From assembly GCF_006440675.2 (NCBI RefSeq), contig NZ_CP083951.1, positions 5,179,501 to 5,243,500 of the forward strand: DNA of 64,000 nt, written 5' to 3'. Shown one piece after another: positions 16,372 to 25,258 of this stretch. Source of the DNA: Mesorhizobium sp. B2-8-5 (GTDB taxonomy: Bacteria > Pseudomonadota > Alphaproteobacteria > Rhizobiales > Rhizobiaceae). A program made the translations under genes and the position numbers. The notes beneath the pieces were generated by a model. It did not search any database, had not been told where the DNA came from, and saw nothing but the letters and a program-made list of their open reading frames with translations. The stretch's first letter is position 1. Each line of letters begins with the position of its first letter.

Positions 16372-17139
16372 TCATTGCGTCGTTAGTTCAGCCAGCGCCC
16401 TTTGCAGGGGCGTCGACGAGACCTGGATCGGGCCTGAGAAGGGACTGTCCATGTCGATGATCAAATAGACCGCCGCCGCCGCCAGCGCTCCGGAAACGAG
16501 GCATGTGAAGACGACGGTGCCATTGTGCGGTGCCCTGAAGCCGAAGCTGGCGAAAATAAGCGTCAGCCATGCCACGAGCAGCACGATCAGCGGCGCAGGG
16601 ATGGCGCCCTCGGATTGCTCGGCCAGTATCCAGCGCTGCTCGATCAGCTTCTGGAGTTGCTGCGTCGCAGCCTGTTGCGCGGCGGTCTGCTTGGCATCCG
16701 CGGGCGTCAATCCCGCCAGGATGTCTCCGACCTGATAGAGCAGCAGTTCCGACAGCCTGTTCGGGACGACGGTTGTGTCGCTGTCGGCGGTGGAGGTGTC
16801 GACGACGCGTTGGACATAGGCAGCGAGCGACTGCCGGGCGCTGTCCGCCTCCGGCCCGTAATGCCGGAGTGTTCGGTCGAGCAGAATAATCTCGGTGGCG
16901 AAGGTGTGTACGTTGCCGTTGATGGACTCAAACGTGTTCTTGGCCGAGTTGATCATCAGACCGAGCATAAGCGAGGACATCACCACGAAAAGGTTCGCGG
17001 CAAGCCGCACCACCGCGCTGGTGTCGTCCCTGAGGTGGTGAGCGGGGAAGCGCTCGTGCACCATCAAGCTGACCAGCGAGGCCCCCGCCAGGCAAGCAAA
17101 GATCGCTGTCCCTACAAGCACTTCGCCCATGGCGGACAT
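16372..17139 (-). CDS. DUF4239 (bestrophin-like domain) membrane protein
   Basis: 255 residues from the ATG at 17139; another ATG is at 17130, and neither has a strong ribosome site. Membrane segments lie near the N-terminus (VGTAIFACLAGASLVSL), at about 50-70 (ANLFVVMSSLMLGLMI) and twice near the C-terminus. The block NSAKNTFESINGNVHTFATE and the DRTLRHYGPEA stretch are typical of DUF4239. Function is unknown; an anion-channel-like fold has been suggested for the family. Confidence 0.8.
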   Translation of the reverse strand: MSAMGEVLVGTAIFACLAGASLVSLMVHERFPAHHLRDDTSAVVRLAANLFVVMSSLMLGLMINSAKNTFESINGNVHTFATEIILLDRTLRHYGPEADSARQSLAAYVQRVVDTSTADSDTTVVPNRLSELLLYQVGDILAGLTPADAKQTAAQQAATQQLQKLIEQRWILAEQSEGAIPAPLIVLLVAWLTLIFASFGFRAPHNGTVVFTCLVSGALAAAAVYLIIDMDSPFSGPIQVSSTPLQRALAELTTQ

Positions 17140-17343
17140 TGTAACCGAGGCGCGGCGCTTGCCAATTGGCTGTGCGAGGGTTGAATTAACGTCGAAGCAT
17201 AAGGACGTATATCGCTGGCTGGTAAGGCGACTTTCATGCCGGGCTCCATGCACAGCGAGGCGAAGGTCGAAAACCGCTTTCAATACCGGGCGAAGGCGCT
17301 ATCTATGGCGCGGGGCGGCTCCCAATCACACACGAGGCTATCC

Positions 17344-18129
17344 ATGACAATTCGCGCTGTCGTCTGGGGCGAGAACATCCATGAGCGGACCAATGAGGTG
17401 GTCGCCGGCATCTATCCGGAAGGCATGCACGCGACCATCGCCAAGGCGCTGAATGCGGACAAGGCCATCTCCGCCTCGACGGCGACGCTGGAGCAGCCCG
17501 AGCACGGCCTGCCGGAATCCCGCCTCGCCGAAACCGACGTGCTCGTCTGGTGGGGCCACAAGGACCATGGCGCGGTGACCGACGAGGTGGTCGAGCGCGT
17601 CGCAAAACGTGTCTGGGAAGGCATGGGGCTGATCGTGCTCCATTCCGGCCATTTCTCGAAGATCTTCAAGCGGCTGATGGGCACGCCCTGCACGCTGAAA
17701 TGGCGCGAGGCCGGCGAGCGCGAGCGGCTTTGGGTGACGAGCCCCAGCCATCCCATCGCCGACGGCGTCGGCGAATTCTTCGAGCTCGAAAACGAGGAAA
17801 TGTATGGCGAGCAGTTCGCCGTGCCGGAGCCGCTGGAAACAGTCTTCATCTCCTGGTTCCAGGGCGGCGAGGTGTTCCGCTCGGGCCTGACCTACCGGCG
17901 CGGCGCCGGCAATGTCTTCTACTTCCGCCCCGGACACGAAACCTACCCGACCTATCACGATGCGACGGTCCAGAAAGTGCTGCGCAACGCGGTGAAGTGG
18001 GCGCACAACCCGCATGGGTCGAAGCCGGCCATCCTCGATGCGCCGAACGTGCCGGTCGAGAAAGCGCTGGAGCCGATCGAGGAGCGCGGGCCCAAGCTGC
18101 ACGCGCATGGCGAGGCCGGCTTCCGCTAA
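17344..18129 (+). CDS. thuA: ThuA family protein (trehalose/disaccharide catabolism)
   Basis: 261 residues from the ATG at 17344. Glutamine-amidotransferase-like fold: [14 protein letters not shown] and [14 protein letters not shown], then NEEMYGEQF and [18 protein letters not shown], match ThuA (PF06283). In Sinorhizobium thuA and thuB are needed to use trehalose and related disaccharides; the pathway runs through 3-keto sugars, with the ThuA fold proposed to handle the keto-sugar. The thuB homologue follows after 102 bases. The ABC transporter genes thuEFGK of the classical locus are not present here, so substrate assignment is by family. Confidence 0.87.
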   Translation: MTIRAVVWGENIHERTNEVVAGIYPEGMHATIAKALNADKAISASTATLEQPEHGLPESRLAETDVLVWWGHKDHGAVTDEVVERVAKRVWEGMGLIVLHSGHFSKIFKRLMGTPCTLKWREAGERERLWVTSPSHPIADGVGEFFELENEEMYGEQFAVPEPLETVFISWFQGGEVFRSGLTYRRGAGNVFYFRPGHETYPTYHDATVQKVLRNAVKWAHNPHGSKPAILDAPNVPVEKALEPIEERGPKLHAHGEAGFR

Positions 18130-18231
18130 AAAAGCACTTCCCTGCTTCGCTTGGGATTGCGCGGATACCGCGCCTGGCTCACATTCGCCCCACATGATTG
18201 AATCGAACCAAATCGCTCGGAGGAGCAGAAA

Positions 18232-19290
18232 ATGCGGCTTTTGATACTCGGTACCGGCTGGATGGCGCAGGAACATGCCCGCCGTTTCGGCGCCATCGAG
18301 GGCGTGGAATTGGCGGCGGCCGTCGATGTCGATGAAAAACGTGTCGGCGAGTACGCAGACGGCTTCAAGATTCCGAAGCGCTTCACCTCGCTGGAGGCGG
18401 CGCTCGACTGGGGCGATTTCGACGCGGTCGCCAATGTCACGCCGGACCGCATCCACCACTCGACCACCATGGCGCTGGTCGCTGCCGGCAAGCCGGTGCT
18501 GTGCGAAAAGCCGCTGGCGGAAAATTTCGGCAAGGCGAGCGAAATGGCCGATGCCGCGGAAGCCGCCGGCATCGTCAACATGGTCAACCTCACCTATCGC
18601 AACGTGGCCGCGCTGCAGAAGGCGCGCCGGATGGTCCAGGCCGGCGAGATCGGCACGGTGCGGCATGTCGAGGCCTCCTATCTGCAGAGCTGGTTGGTGT
18701 CGAAATTCTGGGGCGACTGGCGCACCGATCCGAAGTGGCTATGGCGGCTGTCGCGCGGCCACGGCTCCAACGGCGTGCTCGGCGATGTCGGCATCCACAT
18801 CCTCGATTTCGCCAGCTATGGCGCGGCGCTCGATATCGACCATGTGTTCTGCCGACTGCGCGCCTTCGACAAGGCGCCGGACAACCGCATCGGCGAGTAC
18901 CAGCTCGACGCCAACGACAGTTTCGCCATGACGCTCGATTTCTCCAATGGCGCCTTCGGCGTGGTGCATGCCAGCCGCTGGGCCACCGGCCACATCAACG
19001 AACTGCGCCTGCGCATCCATGGCGACAAGGGCGCCATCGAGGTGGTGCACAATCTCGATGGCTCGATGCTGAAGGCGTGTGTCGGTAGCAACGTCGAGAA
19101 CGCCAAATGGGAGGAGCTCGATGCCGGCATGGTGCCGACCAACTACCAGCGCTTCGTCGAGGCGGTGAGGAGTGGCGTGCAGGCCGAACCCACCTTCCGG
19201 CACGCGGCAGGCCTGCAGAAGGTGCTCGACCTTGCCGTGGTGTCGGATGAGAAGCGCGCCGAGTTGAGGGCCAACGCCGATACGCAGTGA
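18232..19290 (+). CDS. thuB: Gfo/Idh/MocA family oxidoreductase, ThuB-like
   Basis: 352 residues; GGAGGAG upstream of the ATG. N-terminal Rossmann fold (MRLLILGTGWMAQEHARRF) and the CEKPLAEN motif (with the catalytic-site Lys) define the Gfo/Idh/MocA family, NAD(P)-dependent sugar dehydrogenases. A substrate-binding alpha/beta domain follows. Adjacent to thuA on the same strand, it probably oxidises a disaccharide or polyol at C3. The 3' flank holds an interspersed palindromic repeat. Confidence 0.87.
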   Translation: MRLLILGTGWMAQEHARRFGAIEGVELAAAVDVDEKRVGEYADGFKIPKRFTSLEAALDWGDFDAVANVTPDRIHHSTTMALVAAGKPVLCEKPLAENFGKASEMADAAEAAGIVNMVNLTYRNVAALQKARRMVQAGEIGTVRHVEASYLQSWLVSKFWGDWRTDPKWLWRLSRGHGSNGVLGDVGIHILDFASYGAALDIDHVFCRLRAFDKAPDNRIGEYQLDANDSFAMTLDFSNGAFGVVHASRWATGHINELRLRIHGDKGAIEVVHNLDGSMLKACVGSNVENAKWEELDAGMVPTNYQRFVEAVRSGVQAEPTFRHAAGLQKVLDLAVVSDEKRAELRANADTQ

Positions 19291-19303
19291 GCCCGAAACT
19301 GCT

Positions 19304-19360
19304 GATCTCCCCCCTTGCGGGGGAGATGCCCGGCAGGGCAGAGGGGGGTGCTGTCCCGCC
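19304..19360. repeat. Interspersed G/C-block repeat, forward copy
   Basis: GATCTCCCCCCTTGCGGGGG, then AGATGCCCGGCAGGGCAGAG and GGGGGTGCTGTCCCGCC. The same unit occurs inverted at 19436-19483, and in full or part at 3163, 23934, 44788 and 45580. Always intergenic. Confidence 0.85.
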
Positions 19361-19435
19361 GACCTTTCAGCTGTTTGTAGCTGCTGCGTCTGCGGGTTAT
19401 TGATGGAAAGTCGCCAGCGTTGGCGTTCCTTCACA

Positions 19436-19483
19436 CTCCCCTCTGTCCTGCCGGACATCTCCCCCGCAAGGGGGGAGATTGGC
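19436..19483. repeat. Interspersed G/C-block repeat, inverted copy
   Basis: Reverse-complement version of the 19304 element (CTCCCCTCTGTCCTGCCGG then ACATCTCCCCCGCAAGGGG). With the forward copy it brackets about 75 bases between thuB and the BKACE gene, so the two could form a long hairpin that ends both convergent transcripts. Confidence 0.85.
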
Positions 19484-19488
19484 TGTGG

Positions 19489-20211
19489 CTACGCTCTGCG
19501 ATAAATCCCGATCGCCGCCGCCACCAGCGCCGCATTACCGTCCGCCACGCTGCCGTCCGGCAATTCCTTGCCGTCCTCCAATCCCACTCGGGTCGAAAAT
19601 TTCCGCGCCGCCGCGCGCTCGACGAAGGGCCATACCGTCGCGTTCTCGCCATGCAGCAGAATCGAGCGGCGGATGCCGGCGCGTTCCAGCACCTTCTCGA
19701 TGCCGTCGGCCACCGCAAAGGCCTCGTCCAGCGTCTGCTCGGAAATCTCGATCAGCACGCGCAGCACCCGGCCGCCATGATCGAGGCCGACCAGTCGTTC
19801 GGCGTCGGCGACGGACGCCAGGCCCGCCTCGATGCCGATGCCGCGCTGGTGCAGGCTTTCCATGACCACGGGCGCGGCCGTCTCGCTGAGATTGACCGAG
19901 GCATAGTCAGGCAGTTCGCGCCAGCCGGAGATGGCGACAAGCGTGCGCAGGTCGTCGTTCTCGATCCAGGCGCCGGTGGAGACGCCGATCAGTGTGCCCG
20001 GGCAGGCGCGGCGGAGTGCCGCGACCGTCCTGTCCATCGCTTCCGGCGCAAGGCTCTCTCGCCCGTCGGCGCCACGTGCATGGACGTGCAACTCGGCGGC
20101 GCCCGCAGCGATGGAGGCGGCGGCGTCACGCGCCATCGCCTCGGGGTCGAGCGGCAAGGCGGGGTGGAAATCGGCGGGTCGCGCGCCGTTGATGCAGGCC
20201 TGAACGATCAT
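19489..20211 (-). CDS. BKACE family beta-keto acid cleavage enzyme (3-keto-5-aminohexanoate cleavage-like)
   Basis: 240 residues, somewhat short for the family (about 270-310). The N-terminus MIVQACINGARPADFHPALP and AAGAAELHVHARGADG (zinc ligands His42/His44) match BKACE (PF05853), which condenses a beta-keto acid with acetyl-CoA. LIGVSTGAWI and ELPDYASVNLSE also fit. Members act in lysine fermentation, carnitine and other beta-keto acid pathways; the acceptor here is unknown. It is 166 bases downstream of the amidinotransferase-type gene on the same strand. Confidence 0.83.
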   Translation of the reverse strand: MIVQACINGARPADFHPALPLDPEAMARDAAASIAAGAAELHVHARGADGRESLAPEAMDRTVAALRRACPGTLIGVSTGAWIENDDLRTLVAISGWRELPDYASVNLSETAAPVVMESLHQRGIGIEAGLASVADAERLVGLDHGGRVLRVLIEISEQTLDEAFAVADGIEKVLERAGIRRSILLHGENATVWPFVERAAARKFSTRVGLEDGKELPDGSVADGNAALVAAAIGIYRRA

Positions 20212-20308
20212 CCTTGCGGCAATCCTGTTTCGGTTGGCTGAAGCCTAGCGCAGGATCGGAGTGGCCGGAACCGGAACGATGCAATCTCCTGACAGGCCGC
20301 GCGACCAA

Positions 20309-20338
20309 TATCCCCCCTGGCCTGCGGCCAGAGGGATA
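20309..20338 (-). terminator. Hairpin downstream of the amidinotransferase-type gene
   Basis: TATCCC..CTGGCC-TGC-GGCCAG.GGGATA forms a stem of about 13 pairs, 40 bases past the 3' end of the gene at 20378. No T-run follows, so it may be a weak terminator or mRNA-end stabiliser. Confidence 0.4.
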
Positions 20339-20377
20339 GACATTCATCGCGGGCGATCGCCGAACCTCGAAGGCCCC

Positions 20378-21310
20378 TTAGGCCGGCACGCGCTTCAGCG
20401 CCTGCGCCATGCAGTGGATGCCGCCGCCGGTCTTGGAGATTTCGCTCATGTCGACGGCCGCGACCTCGAAGCCTTGAGCTTTCAGCTTCTCGATCAGCGT
20501 CTTGCTGGAGGTCGGCGCGATCACCCTATCCTTGCCGAGCGACATGAAGTTGCAGCCGAGCGCCATCGTGTCCTGGAAGGGCACGTCGATGATCTCGTGG
20601 CCCTTGCCCTTCAGCCAGTCGACGATGCCGGGCTCGGTGCAGGCAAGGCAGACGGCGGTGAGCTTTTCGGCGATCGGCACCACCATCAGGTCGATATGGA
20701 CGTAATATTCGTCGATGAAGGCAAGACGCGTCTCCCAGCCTTCCTTCTCGAACCAGTCCTGCACCTGGCGCGCGCCCTCTTCCTGGGTGCGGGCGCCGCC
20801 GCAGCCGATCAGCACCACGCCCTCCTCGATGACGTTGAAGTCGCCACCCTCGAAGGTGCCAGCCGTCACCATGTCGTAGATCGGGATGCCGAGCTTCTCA
20901 TAGGTGCGGATGGCGGCATAGTTCTCGCCGCGCCGCCACCAGTTGGCCATGGCGGTGATGAAGGCGCCGTAAGGCGTCATGACGCTGGAGTCGCGCGAAT
21001 AGACCTGCATCGGCAGTTCCGGCGTCGGCTCGTGCCAGTGGATGTTGACGCCGAAATGCTCATAGGCCGCGACGAGGTCCTTGTGCTGCGCCTGCGCGAT
21101 CTGGACGTTGCAGGGGGCCTCGCGCAGATATTTTCTCGACAGCGAACTGGTCGACAGGTGGCGCAGGAAATTGGGCGAGCCGAGCAGGACGTCAGTCAGC
21201 ACGTCGGTCTCATTGGCGAAGCCCCACGCGGTCAGCGGCTTGGTGCCGCCATTGGGGTTGCGGCGCTGCAGCGAGAACGGCTCGGCGACGATGCGGTCAT
21301 GGACAGTCAT
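20378..21310 (-). CDS. Amidinotransferase/DDAH superfamily hydrolase
   Basis: 310 residues from the ATG at 21310 (GAGGAGAA upstream); the much longer open frame upstream overlaps the M20 gene and is not coding. Catalytic elements of the guanidino-group-modifying superfamily are visible: RD at 106-107, EGGD at 154-157, His205 (YVHIDLM) and the nucleophile Cys300 in GGGIHCM. Members include dimethylarginine hydrolase, arginine deiminase and glycine amidinotransferase; the substrate cannot be fixed from motifs. It follows the M20 amidohydrolase gene by 35 bases and lies near a polyamine-type transporter, suggesting breakdown of a guanidino or amide compound. Confidence 0.87.
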   Translation of the reverse strand: MTVHDRIVAEPFSLQRRNPNGGTKPLTAWGFANETDVLTDVLLGSPNFLRHLSTSSLSRKYLREAPCNVQIAQAQHKDLVAAYEHFGVNIHWHEPTPELPMQVYSRDSSVMTPYGAFITAMANWWRRGENYAAIRTYEKLGIPIYDMVTAGTFEGGDFNVIEEGVVLIGCGGARTQEEGARQVQDWFEKEGWETRLAFIDEYYVHIDLMVVPIAEKLTAVCLACTEPGIVDWLKGKGHEIIDVPFQDTMALGCNFMSLGKDRVIAPTSSKTLIEKLKAQGFEVAAVDMSEISKTGGGIHCMAQALKRVPA

Positions 21311-21345
21311 GGAGTTCTCCTCGAGCTGGTGTCGTTGTTGGTCAG

Positions 21346-22941
21346 TTATGCGGTGGAAGCGGCCGGGATCCACCAGCCGCGCCCGCGCGGCGTGGTGACA
21401 TATTCCGGCCAGCGGAAATGGATGGGCGGTTCGTAGTCGCAAAGCGGCGCGATCCAGTTCGAGCCGCCGACGCCACCGCCGGTTCGCTTGACGAATTCGT
21501 CCATGGCGGCTTCGCGCGCGGCCTTGTCTTCCAGCAGGCGCAGCGCCGTCAGCGCGACCGTCTTGGCGGCGCAGGTCACCATCGGATCGATGGTGGCGGA
21601 AATACCGCCCAGCGCATTCATAACCCAGGAGGGATAGGCGTGGCCGTTTGCCGAGCGCAGCGCCGGACGGGCGACATAGAAGCGCGACGTCGGCGCGTGC
21701 CAGCTCATGTCGGTGTAGTCGTCCGAGGTGGAGTTCAGCTGCGACGGCGGCAGGTCGCGGCGCAGGATCGCTTCCGCGTCGCGCGGCGTGATCAGCCGCT
21801 CCAGCTCGTCGATGAACGGGTTCTCGGTCGCCTCGCCGCCGGCGTTGACCTGGACCTCGCGGGCGATGACCCTCGCCGCCTCGTCCCAGCGCGGCGCGCC
21901 GACGGTCGAGAGTGACTGATAGGTGATGTCGGCCATGGCGTGGTTGGCCAGTCCTGGGCGCGACTTCGATACCCAGTGGCGCTCGTAGCGGCAGCCGCTC
22001 ATCTTCGCCGCCGCTTCCGCGTTGCGGTCGAGCACGGCGGTCACCTGCTCGGCCATGGCAATGGTCGGCACGCGGATCATGTACTGGATTTCGGCCAGCC
22101 CCGCCGGCAGATTGTCGGCGGTCGCCTGCCCTGCCGTCAGGATCGCCTCGCTGATCGACCAGCCGCCCTGATGCGTCAGCATGGAATCGCGCAGCGCCTT
22201 GGAGGCCATGTACATCATCATCAGCGCATCGTTGGCGCCGGGCGCCCTGACCGCCGAATGCGCCTGCGGGATCGGCGCACCATCGCTCGCCACGCGCGTC
22301 CAATTCTCGGGTTCGTCGCAGATGAAGCGGTAGATCATCGAATAGGCGGCGCCGCAATGCGTGTCCCAGCGCGCCGTGTTGCAGAGCGGCAGCATGTAGA
22401 AGGGATGGAAGGAGATCATGCCGGCGAGGCCGTCATAATAGCCCTTCGCGGCATGGATCGGCTTCGAGCCCCTCACCTTCTCGGCTGGCTCGCCGGTGAA
22501 ACGCAGCGTGCCCTTGATGCCATGCTCCAGCATCGCCGCCTTGGTGGCCAGAAGCCCGCCGAGGTTGCCGATGCCGAGGCCCGAATGTGGATCGGTGTGC
22601 CCGCCGGCCTCGACGCCCAGGCCCGGCCGCGCGCGTTTGACCGTCGCGGCATCCTGGCAGTTGCCGGGCACGGCGTCATATTCGCCATACATGCCGATCA
22701 CCGGCCCATCGCCATTCGTCCAATGGGCGCAGAAGGCGGTTGGCATGCCGCCCGAGCCTTCCTCGACCGAAAAGCCTTCGCGCTTCAGCCGATCGACATA
22801 CCAGGCGGCCGATTGATACTCGCGCCAGGCGGTCTCGCCGAAATCGAAGATGGTGCGCGTCCATGCCGACAGCAGCGGCTGGATGTTGTCGATGCAGGCG
22901 AGCGCGGTTTCTTGCGCCGAGGTCGTCACCGGTTTGTCCAT
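21346..22941 (-). CDS. M20 family amidohydrolase (AbgB-like)
   Basis: 531 residues. MYGEYDAVPGNCQDA and GHTDPHSGLGIGNLGGLLATKAAM carry the metal-site Asp/His of M20D enzymes; TGEPAEKVRGSKPIHAAKGYYDG and SNGHAYPSWVMNAL fit the aminobenzoyl-glutamate hydrolase subunit B group. The insertion dimerisation domain lies around 230-350. It would cleave an amide bond of an aminoacyl compound in the cytoplasm. The divergent LysR gene starts 82 bases away and is the likely regulator; the amidinotransferase-type gene follows in the same operon. Confidence 0.87.
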   Translation of the reverse strand: MDKPVTTSAQETALACIDNIQPLLSAWTRTIFDFGETAWREYQSAAWYVDRLKREGFSVEEGSGGMPTAFCAHWTNGDGPVIGMYGEYDAVPGNCQDAATVKRARPGLGVEAGGHTDPHSGLGIGNLGGLLATKAAMLEHGIKGTLRFTGEPAEKVRGSKPIHAAKGYYDGLAGMISFHPFYMLPLCNTARWDTHCGAAYSMIYRFICDEPENWTRVASDGAPIPQAHSAVRAPGANDALMMMYMASKALRDSMLTHQGGWSISEAILTAGQATADNLPAGLAEIQYMIRVPTIAMAEQVTAVLDRNAEAAAKMSGCRYERHWVSKSRPGLANHAMADITYQSLSTVGAPRWDEAARVIAREVQVNAGGEATENPFIDELERLITPRDAEAILRRDLPPSQLNSTSDDYTDMSWHAPTSRFYVARPALRSANGHAYPSWVMNALGGISATIDPMVTCAAKTVALTALRLLEDKAAREAAMDEFVKRTGGGVGGSNWIAPLCDYEPPIHFRWPEYVTTPRGRGWWIPAASTA

Positions 22942-23023
22942 GGCTCAAAGAAAGCAGTGAAGCGGCTCATCAAAAAGTGATATGTTTTCCCGGTTCGTGC
23001 AAATTCGGTTCACCTGAGGCCCC

Positions 23024-23911
23024 TTGCGCATACCTTCCACGCAGGCGCTGCGCGCCCTCGACAGCTTCGCCCGTCACGGCAGCGTTTGGCGCGCCGCCGA
23101 CGAGCTTCACCTCACCCGAAGTGCTGTCTCGCATCAGTTGCGACTGCTCGAGCGCGATCTCGGCTTCGATCTCTTGCAGCGCATCGGCAAGGGTGTGGCC
23201 CTCACCCCGCGCGGTCAGCGTTATGCTGCCGATGTCAGGAAAGCGCTGACCGTGCTTGGCGACGCGGGAACGCAAAACAGCGGCGCCGGCGTCGGCGGCT
23301 CCTTCGGCATCTCGTGCCCGCCGGGCTTCGCCTCGATGTTCCTGTGCACGCATATCGGCGAATTCCAGCAGATGTATCCGGACGTGGCGCTCTCCGTGCT
23401 GACGCCGCGGCGGCTCGACGACGTCTCCAACCCGGAGGCCGACGCCTTCATCGCCTTCGGCGTCGGCAACTGGCCGAACCGGGCGGTGGAACTGCTTTGC
23501 GAAGTCCACTTCACGCCGTTGTGCAGCCCGACCCTGCTCAACAAGATCGGCGGCTTTTCCAAACCCGCCGACGTGCTGCGCGCCAATCTCCTGCATCTTT
23601 CCGACACTGAGGACTGGGCACGCTGGCTGGCGCTGTCCAAGGTGGAAAATCCCGATACCGAAGGCGGCATCTTCTTTTCCGACATGAACCTCGTCTTCTC
23701 GGCAGCGATCGCCGGCCAAGGCATTGCCATGGGCGACGAGCTGACCGGTCGCCGGGCGTTGAGCGAGGGCCGGCTGGTCAAGCCGTTCGAGGCGTCGGTC
23801 CCCTCGCCGCGTTCGTATTACCTGGTGTTCGAGCATGCGAAGGCCGGGCATCCGGTGCTGAATGCGTTCAGCGACTGGCTAAGGGCGAAGTTGTTGGAGA
23901 ACAGGCTTTAG
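23024..23911 (+). CDS. LysR family transcriptional regulator (GcvA-like)
   Basis: 295 residues from a TTG start with GAGG upstream. N-terminal winged helix (STQALRALDSFARHGSVWRAADELHLTRSAVSHQLRLLERDLG) is of the GcvA subgroup; a periplasmic-binding-like effector domain follows from about residue 90. It is divergent from the M20 gene across 82 bases and directly upstream of the ABC transporter genes, so it probably controls both. The inducer is likely the transported substrate or a breakdown product. Confidence 0.92.
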   Translation: MRIPSTQALRALDSFARHGSVWRAADELHLTRSAVSHQLRLLERDLGFDLLQRIGKGVALTPRGQRYAADVRKALTVLGDAGTQNSGAGVGGSFGISCPPGFASMFLCTHIGEFQQMYPDVALSVLTPRRLDDVSNPEADAFIAFGVGNWPNRAVELLCEVHFTPLCSPTLLNKIGGFSKPADVLRANLLHLSDTEDWARWLALSKVENPDTEGGIFFSDMNLVFSAAIAGQGIAMGDELTGRRALSEGRLVKPFEASVPSPRSYYLVFEHAKAGHPVLNAFSDWLRAKLLENRL

Positions 23912-23933
23912 ATTGAGCGGGGCGATGGAGAGC

Positions 23934-23970
23934 CAATCTCCCCCTTGGGGCCCAAAGGGGGGAGATTTGC
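23934..23970. repeat. Interspersed palindromic repeat
   Basis: CCAATCTCCCCCTTGGGGCC and CAAAGGGGGGAGATTTGC form a near-perfect inverted repeat downstream of the LysR gene. The core matches the AATCTCCCCC family seen elsewhere in the window. It could also end the lysR transcript. Confidence 0.75.
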
Positions 23971-24092
23971 AGTTCCAGCGCCACTCCCTCTCTCAGACGT
24001 GAATCGAATTTGCCGATCAGGCGAAAACTATTCGGTTGCGGTGAGCCGCAGCCATGCCTACGATTTCATTGGGAACTGAGGAAAGAGCCAGG

Positions 24093-25187
24093 ATGCAGCA
24101 ACCCGGCCGGGCCGCAGAAATCAAGGCGAACGGGATCGGCAAGAGCTTCGGCTCGTTCCGAGCGCTGGACAATCTGTCGCTCGATATCGGCCGCGGCGAG
24201 TTCCTGACGCTGCTTGGACCGTCAGGTTCCGGCAAGACCACCTTCCTGATGATCCTCGCCGGCTTCGTGCAGCCGAGCGAAGGCAAGCTTTTCAGCGACG
24301 GCGTCGACATAACAAACCGGCCGGCCGAACAGCGCGCCGCCGGCATGGTCTTCCAGGGCTACGCTTTGTTCCCGCATATGAGCGTGGAACAGAACATCGC
24401 CTTCCCGCTCAAGGTGCGCAAGAAATCCGCCTCGGAAATCAAGCAACGTGTCGGCGAGATGGTCGAGCGCGTCGGCCTCAAGGGCCATGAGAAGAAACTG
24501 CCGGCGCAGCTTTCCGGCGGCCAGCAGCAGCGCGTGGCGCTGGCCCGCGCGCTGGTGTTCGAGCCGGGCGTGCTGCTCCTCGACGAGCCGTTCTCGGCGC
24601 TCGACAAGAGCCTGCGCGGCCAGATGCAGTCCGAGATGAAGCGGCTGCACCAGGAAACCGGCACCACCTTCGTCTTCGTCACCCACGACCAGAGCGAGGC
24701 GCTGGCGCTGTCGTCGCGCGTCGCCATCTTCAACCACGGCAAGCTCTTGCAGGTCGGCAGGCCGGACGAGGTCTACGACCGGCCGGCCAACCGCTTCGTC
24801 GCCGAGTTCCTGGGCGAGATCAACATGCTGCCGGTGAAGGGCGTGCGCCCCGCCGACAGTGGCGCGACCGGGCTCTGCGAGGACCGCGCCGTCAACATGC
24901 GCTGCAAGGCCGAGACGATAAAGGGCGACGCCATCCTCGCCATCCGACCCGAGGACATGTCGATCGCGCCGGAAGCATCGGTCAACGAGAACGGCATCGC
25001 GGCGACCGCTGTCGCCTCGACCTATCTCGGTGCCGCGACCAAACTCGACCTCACCACGCGCCAAGGCGCCAAGGTCACCGTCTCGGTGCCGAACGAGGTC
25101 GCGGCCGCGGCCTTGAGCAAAGGCAATTCCGTCTGGCTGACCTGGCCGGCGGAAAAAGGTTTCCTCCTTCCGGACGGAGGACAATAG
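24093..25187 (+). CDS. ABC transporter ATP-binding protein (PotA/spermidine-putrescine type)
   Basis: 364 residues from the ATG at 24093 (GAGGAAAG upstream; an earlier ATG at 24054 has none). Walker A GPSGSGKT, Q-loop VFQGYALFPHM, signature LSGGQQQRVALARAL, Walker B VLLLDEPFSALD and a C-terminal TOBE-type domain (from about 275) make it a PotA/FbpC-type ATPase. First gene of a four-gene operon: ATPase, binding protein, two permeases. Confidence 0.93.
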   Translation: MQQPGRAAEIKANGIGKSFGSFRALDNLSLDIGRGEFLTLLGPSGSGKTTFLMILAGFVQPSEGKLFSDGVDITNRPAEQRAAGMVFQGYALFPHMSVEQNIAFPLKVRKKSASEIKQRVGEMVERVGLKGHEKKLPAQLSGGQQQRVALARALVFEPGVLLLDEPFSALDKSLRGQMQSEMKRLHQETGTTFVFVTHDQSEALALSSRVAIFNHGKLLQVGRPDEVYDRPANRFVAEFLGEINMLPVKGVRPADSGATGLCEDRAVNMRCKAETIKGDAILAIRPEDMSIAPEASVNENGIAATAVASTYLGAATKLDLTTRQGAKVTVSVPNEVAAAALSKGNSVWLTWPAEKGFLLPDGGQ

Positions 25188-25258
25188 AGCGCGCCGCCGC
25201 GGCCTGAAATCGCCGCATCGGCTTCCGGTTCAAATCAACGACAACAAGGGGAACTGAC